From assembly GCA_002506535.1 (NCBI GenBank), contig DAXT01000022.1, forward strand, positions 15,439 to 79,438: a stretch of 64,000 bases of DNA. The letters are read 5' to 3'. Shown one piece after another: positions 57,926 through 64,000 of this stretch; position 1 is the first letter of the stretch, and the number at the start of each line of letters is the position of its first letter. The position numbers and the translations under genes were made by a program. The notes under the pieces are model-generated. The model was not told where the DNA came from and did no database searches. It saw only the letters and a program-made list of their open reading frames with translations. Source of the stretch: Methanothrix harundinacea. GTDB taxonomy: Archaea; Halobacteriota; Methanosarcinia; Methanotrichales; Methanotrichaceae.

Positions 57926-59206
57926 TTAAATGAGGAGTATGGCGACGAGCCCCGCAGCGATCATGGGGACGAATATCACGGCGACCCGCAGGCCGAACTC
58001 CTTTGAGCCGAGGATGAAGGTTATGACGAGCTTCACCAGGGTGTTGGTGATGGCGGCGAGGGTTATCGCCGCTACCGCCACGGTCTCATCCAGCTGGGGG
58101 GTCTTGGCCAGGGTCGCAAGAGACAGAGTTATGGCGTCGACGTCTGCAAGCCCGGCCACCAGGCTCGCGGCATAGGTTCCGGCATCGCCGAAGCCTATGC
58201 TGGCGAGCTTTGAGACGAGGAGGACGAAGGCGAAGAAGGCCCCGAACTTGAGGGCCGGCGAGAGCCTGAAGGGGTCGGAGAGCTCGACCTTCGTCTCTAT
58301 CGTCTCCCTCTTTCGATATAGGAGGAGGGCCATGGCAACCCCGACTCCGGTCATGCTCGCCATGGGGAGAAGGAGGGGGACGAAGAGATCTCTGTTGACG
58401 ACGAAGACCTCCAGGAGGATCCGGGGGAACATGGTGCAGCTGGCGATGGTGACGGCGAAGACCGCCGAGGGGACGACCTCTCTATGGGCCCTTGCCTCCG
58501 CCGCCATGGTGGTGGCGACGGCGGTGCTGGAGACGAGCCCCCCCAGGGCGCCGGTGATGGAGAGCCCCTTCTCAGCCCCGAAGATCCTGATCATGAAGTA
58601 GCCGACGTACCCTATCAGGCTGACCAGGACGACCATCAGCCAGATGTTCCTGGGGTTTAAGACCCCGAAGGGGTCGATGGGGCTGTTGGGGAGGAGGGGG
58701 AGGATCACCAGGGCCACAAGCCCCATCTTGAGGGTGTCGAGGAGCTCCTCCTCCCGGATGACCTCGACGTACCGGTGGGCTGTCTTCTTGATGGCAAGGA
58801 TCGCCGTAACGAGGATCGCAAGGGCGATGGAGAGCATCGCCGTCTCTGGAGAGTGGCAGAGAGCCCCCAGGGCGAAGGCTACGACGGCCGCCACCTCCGA
58901 GGTGAAGTCGAGCCTGCCGAGGTTAGTCGCGCTGGCGGCGTAGCCTACGGCCACCATGATGGCGAAGCTGGCGAAGGCGACGACGATGAAGAGGGAGCCG
59001 TAGACGGCCGCCAGATGCGCCGAGAGGGTGCCAAATAGCGATATCAATACGAAGGTTCGAAGCCCCGCAACCCCCCGCTTCTTCTTTTCGAGCAGGTCCC
59101 TCTCCCTCTCCGTACCTATGAGGGCTCCGATGAGGATCGATATGAGGAAGGGGTAGAGGTCGCTGAAGGCGAGGGCCTCCAGGCTGAGGTAGCCTATCTC
59201 CATCAC
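57926..59206 (-). CDS. MgtC/SapB-DUF4010 family membrane protein
   Basis: 426 residues with about 12 membrane helices. The N-terminal third, ISILIGALIGTERERDLLEKKKRGVAGLRTFVLISLFGTLSAHL in parts, is the MgtC/SapB domain; the C-terminal part with SITGALGGLVSSTAVATTMA and NTLVKLVITFILG is DUF4010. Members are linked to Mg2+ homeostasis and are widespread in methanogens; transport has not been shown. The start is ATG 59206 (a second ATG follows it). Convergent with the small YkgJ-like gene. Confidence 0.9.
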   Translation of the reverse strand: MMEIGYLSLEALAFSDLYPFLISILIGALIGTERERDLLEKKKRGVAGLRTFVLISLFGTLSAHLAAVYGSLFIVVAFASFAIMVAVGYAASATNLGRLDFTSEVAAVVAFALGALCHSPETAMLSIALAILVTAILAIKKTAHRYVEVIREEELLDTLKMGLVALVILPLLPNSPIDPFGVLNPRNIWLMVVLVSLIGYVGYFMIRIFGAEKGLSITGALGGLVSSTAVATTMAAEARAHREVVPSAVFAVTIASCTMFPRILLEVFVVNRDLFVPLLLPMASMTGVGVAMALLLYRKRETIETKVELSDPFRLSPALKFGAFFAFVLLVSKLASIGFGDAGTYAASLVAGLADVDAITLSLATLAKTPQLDETVAVAAITLAAITNTLVKLVITFILGSKEFGLRVAVIFVPMIAAGLVAILLI

Positions 59207-59312
59207 CCCCTCATCGGACCCCTTCGGCTAATAATTTTTCCATGGAGGGCGGGGCGCCCTCCCCTCCCCCCAGCGTCAGGTTATTGGACCGGTAAGGGCC
59301 TGGAAGGGGAGG

Positions 59313-60098
59313 ATGAAAGCGCCCGATCCCAAGATGAAGATCTCGTCAAAACCGCCGGAAGAGACCGCCGACAGCCTTCGAAGTCTGATCGACCTTCTGG
59401 AGGGTATATACGGTATCCCCAAAAGCCGGGGGCTGGGCCCCGTCGACATCCTCGTCCAGACGATCCTCTCCCAGAACACGACATCCGCCAACACCCACCG
59501 GGCCTTCGAGAACCTCAAGAGGAGGTACCCCGACTACGGGGCGCTCCTCGCCGCCCCCGACGAGGAGGTGGCGGAGGCGATAGCCTGCGGGGGGCTCGCC
59601 AATATCAAGACCCGGAGGATCAAGGAGGCGCTGCAGAAGATAAGGGAACGGAAAGGCCGGGGCGTGATGGTGAAGGGTGAGGAGAGGGGCGATCCCGGGG
59701 AGGGTATCGAGCCTGCCGGGATGGCAACAGGGATCGACCTCGGCTTCCTCGGGCGCCTCGACCCGCATGTGGCCCGCGACTACCTCCTCTCCCTCCCCGG
59801 GGTCGGACCGAAGACCGCCGCCGTCGTCCTCCTCTTCGGCTTTTCGATGCCCTTCATCCCCGTCGACACCCACGTCAACCGGGTCTCCCGCAGGCTCGGC
59901 CTCGTCCCGGAAAAGGCGACCATCGAGGAGGCGGAGGGGGTCCTGGAGGCGATCACGCCCCCGGATAAGCGCTGCTCCTTCCACGTCAATCTGATAAGGC
60001 ACGGAAGGGCGGTCTGCAAGGCCCGCTCGCCCCTCTGCCCGGGCTGCCCCCTGAGGGAGCTATGCCCTTATCCGGATCGAGAGGGGCAAAAGGGTTAA
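59313..60098 (+). CDS. Endonuclease III-like DNA glycosylase with Fe-S cluster
   Basis: 261 residues. HhH-GPD core with LPGVGPKTAAVVLLFGF followed by VDTHVNRVSRRLG, which hold the helix-hairpin-helix, the catalytic Lys region and the Asp of bifunctional glycosylases. The C-terminal CKARSPLCPGCPLRELCPY gives the four Cys of the [4Fe-4S] cluster. An insertion of about 40 residues (ERKGRGVMVKGEERGDPGEG) in the middle is unusual. Repairs oxidised pyrimidines in DNA. The first 12 residues (MKAPDPKMKISS) may be replaced by an internal ATG at 59334. Confidence 0.9.
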   Translation: MKAPDPKMKISSKPPEETADSLRSLIDLLEGIYGIPKSRGLGPVDILVQTILSQNTTSANTHRAFENLKRRYPDYGALLAAPDEEVAEAIACGGLANIKTRRIKEALQKIRERKGRGVMVKGEERGDPGEGIEPAGMATGIDLGFLGRLDPHVARDYLLSLPGVGPKTAAVVLLFGFSMPFIPVDTHVNRVSRRLGLVPEKATIEEAEGVLEAITPPDKRCSFHVNLIRHGRAVCKARSPLCPGCPLRELCPYPDREGQKG

Positions 60099-60146
60099 AT
60101 GGTAGAAAGCCAACCGAAGGGCACCCCAACGGGGGGCGTTCGCAGC

Positions 60147-60221
60147 GCTCCGGTAGTGTAGCTCGGCCAATCATGCGGGACTCTCACTCCCGCGACTGGG
60201 GTTCAAATCCCCACCGGAGCA
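60147..60221 (+). tRNA. tRNA-Glu (anticodon CTC)
   Basis: 75 bases. Acceptor GCTCCGG/CCGGAGC plus A; anticodon stem CGGGA/TCCCG with loop CTCTCAC and anticodon CTC (60183-60185); T arm TGGGG TTCAAAT CCCCA. No intron and no encoded CCA. It reads GAG codons, which are abundant in this GC-rich genome. Located right after the endonuclease III-like gene. Confidence 0.95.
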
Positions 60222-60549
60222 TCTTTTTACCGTTAAGGGTTATTTGTCAGATGTCAGTTCAACTTCTGGAACCTCGGCAAATTCGCGATAGGTTCATCCT
60301 CTTCGGAATCATCTAGAATGCGATGAAGATCTCATCTTCTTCTGTCTACTGATAACGTTTCCTTCGCAGGTTACGCCGTTGAAAGTACGATCTTCATTAG
60401 GAGATGGCAGATCTATGAACTCTGGCCATGGACCCTTTCTGCCATCTTTCTATACCAATTGTAAATATCAATCTATAAGTATAAAGATTGACCTGTCAGG
60501 TGATCACTGCCCGGAAGTTTAATCTGGAGAAAACGCCTTTGAAATAGAT
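60222..60549. other. Intergenic region with the beta-CASP gene promoter
   Basis: About 330 bases without a gene, lower in GC than the surroundings. TATA-like CTATAAGTATA at 60474-60484 lies about 65 bases before ATG 60550. A short inverted pair ATGGCAGA (60406-60413) / TCTGCCAT (60439-60446) is present, of uncertain meaning. Confidence 0.45.
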
Positions 60550-61923
60550 ATGAAGCTTGAGTTCTACGGGGCGGCTGGGGGCGTTACAGGCTCCCATGCG
60601 GTTCTTGACGCCGATAATATTCGGATCGGCATAGATGCAGGGCTCTTTCAGGGGGGCGATTCGGATCAGAACCAGAGAGGTTTTGGGCATGATCCGCGTT
60701 CTCTTAAGTCGTTATTGCTTACGCATGCTCACATCGATCATAGTGGCCGTGTACCGCTTCTGGTCAAGGAGGGGTTCTCAGGGCCAGTCTACTCAACCCC
60801 AGCCACCGAAGACCTATGTGAAATCATGCTCAAGGACTCTGCTTACCTGATGCAAGAAGCAGCAGATCGTGAAAACCGCCATCGAGATCAGCGTAGCGGC
60901 CAATCTCGTCCTCCGCTATATACGGAAGAGGACGTTGTCGACGCCTTGAAACGGTTCAAGCCTATCGATTATGACAAAGTCCAGGATATTGGAGGCATCT
61001 CTGTCAAATTTATGGACGCGGGCCATATCATCGGTTCGGCGATGATCGAGCTATCTATCGGCAACAGGAAGCTGATATTCACCGGAGATCTGGGGCGGCG
61101 CGGCGCTCCGTTCCTCCGGGATCCTCAAACGGTAAATGAGGCCGACTGGCTGGTAATCGAGTCCACCTACGGAGATAGAGATCACGGAGATATGGCCGAA
61201 CGCGGAAAGAGGCTCGTGGAAGTCATCCTTGGGACGATGGAGCGCGGCGGCAACGTAGTAATCCCCGCTTTTGCCGTCGGCCGTACCCAGGAGATAATAT
61301 ACGAGCTGAATCATTATGCTGAAAAAGGCAAATTGAAGGGCGTAAAGGTTTTTGTAGACAGCCCCATGGCCATCTCGGCGACGGAGATCTATAGACGCCA
61401 TCCGGAGTACTTCGATGAGGAGACGCTCCGCCTTCTCGAAACTGGGGACAATCCCCTCGATTTTCCGGGGATAAAGTATGCGAGGTCGAGAGACGAATCG
61501 AAGGCCATAAACGATCTGAAGGAGCCGCACATCATAATCTCAGCCAGCGGCATGTGTACGGGTGGTAGAGTTCTCCACCATTTGGTTCAGAACATCGGAC
61601 GCAAAGACTCAACTATTTTGTTTATCGGCTATCAGGCAGAAGGAACCACTGGGCGAAGGCTATTGAATGGGGCCAAAACCATCAAAATAATGAATAAAGA
61701 GTTGGATGTCCGTGCCAGGATTGAATCGCTCGACACGTTCTCAGCCCATGCGGGACGGACGGGGATGCTAAATTGGCTGCGCTCGTTCAAAGAGTTTCCC
61801 AGTCAGGTCTTCGTCAACCACGGGGAGCCGGAGGCGAGCCGCTCCTTCGCCGAGGCGATCAGGGGCGAGTTCGACGCCGAGGTCGTCGTGCCGCAGCCCG
61901 GTCAGAAGTACGATCTGAAGTGA
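60550..61923 (+). CDS. Metallo-beta-lactamase/beta-CASP RNase-like protein
   Basis: 457 residues. The metal site HAHIDH is in LLTHAHIDHSGRVPLL, followed by MDAGHIIGSAMI and FTGDLGRRG; the beta-CASP domain has ESTYGDRDH, PAFAVGRTQEII, DSPMAISATEIY, SASGMCTGGRVLHHL, and the final EEF-type SAHAGRTGM and HGEPEASR. It lacks KH domains, so it belongs to the bacterial-like RNase J-unrelated, YSH1-type group. The likely role is RNA cleavage or 5'-3' exonucleolysis. The first 1.2 kb is near 50 percent GC while the last 150 bases are very GC-rich, so the gene looks like a hybrid. Confidence 0.9.
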   Translation: MKLEFYGAAGGVTGSHAVLDADNIRIGIDAGLFQGGDSDQNQRGFGHDPRSLKSLLLTHAHIDHSGRVPLLVKEGFSGPVYSTPATEDLCEIMLKDSAYLMQEAADRENRHRDQRSGQSRPPLYTEEDVVDALKRFKPIDYDKVQDIGGISVKFMDAGHIIGSAMIELSIGNRKLIFTGDLGRRGAPFLRDPQTVNEADWLVIESTYGDRDHGDMAERGKRLVEVILGTMERGGNVVIPAFAVGRTQEIIYELNHYAEKGKLKGVKVFVDSPMAISATEIYRRHPEYFDEETLRLLETGDNPLDFPGIKYARSRDESKAINDLKEPHIIISASGMCTGGRVLHHLVQNIGRKDSTILFIGYQAEGTTGRRLLNGAKTIKIMNKELDVRARIESLDTFSAHAGRTGMLNWLRSFKEFPSQVFVNHGEPEASRSFAEAIRGEFDAEVVVPQPGQKYDLK

Positions 61924-62271
61924 GGATGGGGGAGGGGGGCGCCGGGCAGGGCCGCAGCCCCTCGAACTCTAAGGATGAGATCGGCGGGAGAGATGGCCGC
62001 CGGAAGGGAGGGAGTCGGAGGCTGGAGGTGCTCCGGGCTGAGGGACGAACTCTGGGGAGGTCGTGGCGGAGGAGGCGGGGGTATCGGAGGGGCTGGTGGG
62101 GTTCATTTTGGGGCGATGATACCGATACATTTTTCGTGGGTTAAGACATTAATCTCAAAGAAGGCGCGGCGCTATGTATTCGAGCAGAGGGAGAGGATCG
62201 AAAATGAACACGGTTATAATTAATATACGTTAGAGTAAAAAGGCCTCTACATATACAGGGGGGATGATCGA
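61924..62271. other. Gene-free stretch between the beta-CASP and coiled-coil genes
   Basis: About 350 bases. The left part is G-rich (GGAGGAGGCGGGGGTATCGG around 62070) and could fold into G-structures on the RNA level. The right part is AT-rich and carries GGTTATAATTAATATACG (62212-62229), a good TATA candidate for the coiled-coil gene. Open frames here show no domain. Confidence 0.45.
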
Positions 62272-62688
62272 ATGGATGATATTCAGCGGGTTGCAGATGA
62301 TCATCAAAAAGTCGTGGATGGAATAACGGCTGAAATCCAAAAACAGGCGGATGAATTCCGAAAAATCGGGGATGGACTAACGGCTGAAATCCAAAAACGT
62401 GCGGATGAACTCCAAAAAATCAGGTATGAAGCAGCAAAGCCTGTGGCCGAAATCCAAAAACAGGCGGATGAACTCCAAAAAATCGGGTATGAAGCAGCAA
62501 AGCCTATGGCCGAATTTCAAAAACAGGCGGATGATCTTCAAAAAGTCGTGGATGGACTAACGGCTGAAATCCAAAAACGGGCGGAAGAATTCCAAAAAAT
62601 CGGGCATGAAGTAACAAAGCCTATGACCGAATTCCAAATACGTATGAACGAAACGATAAATTTTCTTCGCCAGGAACGGATGGACTAA
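62272..62688 (+). CDS. Repetitive coiled-coil protein
   Basis: 138 residues made almost wholly of six repeats with the consensus AEIQKQADELQKIG, of 18 residues (entry DGLT) or 21 residues (entry YEAAKPM). The repeats are nearly identical at the DNA level too (54 and 63 bp). The whole protein should form one long alpha-helical coiled coil; the pattern resembles apolipoprotein- or phasin-like helices. GGGGGG precedes the ATG by 8 bases. I do not recognise a family. Composition is AT-richer than the genome average, and it stands next to a MITE-like stretch, which suggests acquisition. Confidence 0.75.
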   Translation: MDDIQRVADDHQKVVDGITAEIQKQADEFRKIGDGLTAEIQKRADELQKIRYEAAKPVAEIQKQADELQKIGYEAAKPMAEFQKQADDLQKVVDGLTAEIQKRAEEFQKIGHEVTKPMTEFQIRMNETINFLRQERMD

Positions 62689-62696
62689 GCATAATA

Positions 62697-63120
62697 TAGT
62701 TATGTGACTATCCCGGGCCGGTTTGGCGGGAAAGTTACATAACCACGAGGCGGGGCGATCCGCCACGGCTCCGAAAGAGAGACGAGAGCAAAAATCGAGA
62801 CTAGAAGAGCCAGAACCGAACCCGCCAGAACAATATGAAGACGACTAACCACGACGACGACATACGACGACCGGGGAACCGTATTACTTTTTGTTTACAA
62901 ATCTTGATCGCCTGCGATACGGGCCGGGGCCGAGCCCCTTAATCCGCACCATCCCAAGGTACGAACCACCTCCGGGACCGTGGCGAGATGGAACGGCGAG
63001 GACCTCCGACGGCGAGCGGCGAAGGCCCGAAAGCTGAAGGCGAAGGCGCTAGGGCTTCGCTAATCTCCTTTAGTTATGTGACTCTAAATCCATTAAGGTA
63101 TATTAGAGTCACATAACTAA
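62697..63120. mobile_element. MITE-like element or degenerate IS bounded by inverted TAGTTATGTGACT motifs
   Basis: TAGTTATGTGACT at 62697-62709 and its inverse AGTCACATAACTA at 63107-63119 bound 424 bases with no gene. At the left end the motif recurs inverted (AAGTTACATAACC at 62732-62744), forming a hairpin; at the right end it forms a perfect 18-bp hairpin (63070-63120). The interior is purine-rich and has no frame over 60 codons that I can support. This looks like a short non-autonomous element or transposon remnant, but no target-site duplication is clear. Alternatively it is a structured RNA gene. Confidence 0.5.
63070..63120. repeat. Perfect 18-bp inverted repeat (15-base loop)
   Basis: TTAGTTATGTGACTCTAA at 63070-63087 and its exact complement TTAGAGTCACATAACTAA at 63103-63120, with 15 bases between. 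All 18 pairs match. It lies about 50 bases upstream of the mini secreted peptide gene, so it may act as a terminator, operator, or end of the MITE-like element. Confidence 0.9.
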
Positions 63121-63171
63121 AAATGAAACATTTTTCAGTGACCGCGACAGTTTCCCACGAGAGAGGAGGGG

Positions 63172-63264
63172 ATGATAACGAGACTCAAACCGATTTTGGC
63201 CCTTCTGGTGCTGGCTTCACTTATGCCTATCCTGGCGGCGGGATACGTACCCTGTGGAGCGTGA
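63172..63264 (+). CDS. Mini secreted peptide coupled to the DUF1699 gene
   Basis: 30 residues from ATG 63172, preceded by an excellent Shine-Dalgarno site (GAGGAGGGG, immediately upstream). The peptide is a signal-sequence-like MITRLKPILALL followed by more hydrophobic residues, a small-residue LAAG site and a Cys four residues from the end. Its TGA overlaps the GTG start of the DUF1699 gene (GTGA), so translation is probably coupled. It could be a tiny secreted or lipid-linked peptide, a control leader peptide, or the fossil start of a secreted protein. Confidence 0.6.
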   Translation: MITRLKPILALLVLASLMPILAAGYVPCGA

Positions 63265-63701
63265 AAACCCCCATAAAGATCCGTATCGTCAACTCCAGGG
63301 ACGAGATAGCGGAACTTGATCCAAAGGAGAGGGTCGTCCATCTGACTTTCCACCTTCCCGCCGTCGCCCTCTTCGAGCTGATGAAACGATGCCCCCGATT
63401 GAAGGCTATCGAGGTCCCTCCGTCGCGGTTCGCAAAGCTTTCTAAGCCATCTCTCTGCCTTTTGGAAGGCCAGGGGGTGAAGGTCTTTCCGGGGCTGGTA
63501 TGGGGTCATAGGACCGACATAGACGAGTACATCACCGTCGATGAAGGCTCTATCCTCCAGATGGCGGGGGAGCTCCGGGCCGAGGGGGTGGACTCCGGGG
63601 AGATCGTGGCGAAAGTGGCTGAGGAGGCGGGGGTATCGCCGGGGATGGTGGAGTTCGTCTTAGATTCGGGGCTCAGGCCTTCGCCTCTTCGACGATCCTG
63701 A
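63261..63701 (+). CDS. DUF1699-family protein
   Basis: 146 residues from GTG 63261 (VKTPIKIRIVNSRDEIAEL). Homologues as I remember begin just before KIRIV, so the longer upstream frame from 63123 is rejected. The segments ERVVHLTFHLPAVALFELM, CPRLKAIEVPPS and VWGHRTDIDEYITVDE match the DUF1699 family found mainly in Methanosarcinales; the C-terminus has a helix pair resembling an HTH (VDSGEIVAKVAEEAGVSPGMVEFVL, in part). Function unknown. It overlaps the convergent restriction-modification gene end by 29 bases. Confidence 0.75.
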   Translation: MKTPIKIRIVNSRDEIAELDPKERVVHLTFHLPAVALFELMKRCPRLKAIEVPPSRFAKLSKPSLCLLEGQGVKVFPGLVWGHRTDIDEYITVDEGSILQMAGELRAEGVDSGEIVAKVAEEAGVSPGMVEFVLDSGLRPSPLRRS

Positions 63702-64000
63702 TCTCCTCTTCAGTCAGCCCGTAGAGTTCGTAGACGAGGGCGTCGATCTGCTTATCGGTGGCTTCAATCTGGCGCTGGAGGAGGGTATTTTCGTGGCCTA
63801 TCTTTACCTCAGAAAGTCTCTTATTTAACATTAGCATTTTATCTACTAAATTTATCATTTTACTCTTCGAATCCGTACTATAATTCGGGATGGGTAATTT
63901 CTTTAATTCAGATAAGGTCACTTGGGGGAAATCATCTTTCTGTGCTATCGAAGAACTATTAACAAAATACCACGAGATTATAGTCATGAACCTAACTATT
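63673..64000 (-). CDS. Restriction-modification protein, C-terminal part (continues beyond the window)
   Basis: The frame is open to the edge at 64000 and ends at TGA 63673-63675. ISWYFVNSSSIAQKDDFPQVTLSELKKLPIPN, described in part, is the target-recognition region end of Eco57I/TaqI-type methylase-endonucleases, followed by a helical RQIEATDKQIDALVYELYGLTEEEI tail typical of this family's C-terminus. The catalytic domains are outside the window. It is AT-rich like the other transferred islands. It may be a complete type II or BREX-like methylase or a fragment. Confidence 0.8.
   Translation of the reverse strand, partial: IVRFMTIISWYFVNSSSIAQKDDFPQVTLSELKKLPIPNYSTDSKSKMINLVDKMLMLNKRLSEVKIGHENTLLQRQIEATDKQIDALVYELYGLTEEEIRIVEEAKA

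Noticed and set aside
60550..61923. Archaeal aCPSF1
   Set aside because: The protein lacks the N-terminal KH domains and is about 200 residues shorter than aCPSF1.

Overview
The window is about 64 kb of GC-rich archaeal chromosome. The near-complete methanogen operon mtrEDCBAFGH (N5-methyl-tetrahydrosarcinapterin:CoM methyltransferase), the archaeal lipid genes (CarS, archaeal HMG-CoA synthase/thiolase/DUF35), the DhnA-type aromatic-precursor aldolase, bacterial-type gyrase and archaeal TATA boxes point to a methanogen of the Methanosarcinia. The high GC content and gene content best fit the acetoclastic genus Methanothrix (Methanosaeta); the genus is an inference from memory, not a search.

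Layout. 1-4 kb: end of carbamate kinase, an NSS-type sodium symporter, a winged-helix regulator, a methyltransferase remnant and an AT-rich membrane-protein gene. 4-11 kb, all on the minus strand: a nucleoside deaminase, a membrane-anchored nitroreductase-like protein, a class I flavin disulfide reductase, a tiny YHS protein, a CopA-type Cu+ ATPase, and a ferredoxin:thioredoxin-reductase/rubredoxin fusion coupled to a glutaredoxin. Together these form a metal and redox block. 11-15 kb: a PAC2 protein with DUF473, then an ArsM-like methyltransferase beside a cysteine-rich AbrB-type (HgcAB-associated-like) regulator, and a SIMPL protein.

15.4-22.8 kb (minus strand) is the most striking region. 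It is a complete lasso-peptide biosynthetic operon, in transcription order: PqqD-like RRE (B1), transglutaminase-like leader peptidase (B2), asparagine-synthetase-like cyclase (C), four tandem precursor peptides of 37-52 residues, an HPr-kinase-like kinase, a nucleotidyltransferase-family protein and an ABC exporter (D). The four precursors are too short for normal gene calling. All carry the leader pattern PxLxxxGxxxxxT (three of four with the preceding Tyr) followed by a G-T-A-D core. A divergent pair (BKACE enzyme, AAC(3)-type acetyltransferase) lies just upstream.

25-32 kb: DhnA-type aldolase, then four paralogous FtsX/MacB-type permeases in a row served by a single ABC ATPase, then a TRAM protein. 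32-43 kb: a BASS-family transporter, secreted propeller-like protein, AT-rich HEAT-repeat membrane protein, aminotransferase, and secreted M3 and S9 peptidases. 43-48 kb: the mtr operon with a clear TATA box and Shine-Dalgarno site. 48-60 kb: carS, an intron-containing tRNA-Gly, an HTH regulator with the HMG-CoA synthase/thiolase/DUF35 trio, gyrB-gyrA, MgtC/DUF4010 protein, endonuclease III-like protein and tRNA-Glu. 60-64 kb: a beta-CASP nuclease gene of mixed base composition, a repetitive coiled-coil protein, a MITE-like stretch bounded by inverted repeats, a mini secreted peptide coupled to a DUF1699 gene, and the C-terminal end of a restriction-modification protein running off the window.

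Several short tandem-repeat tracts (10, 15 and 21 bp periods) and AT-rich islands mark the more plastic parts of the region.
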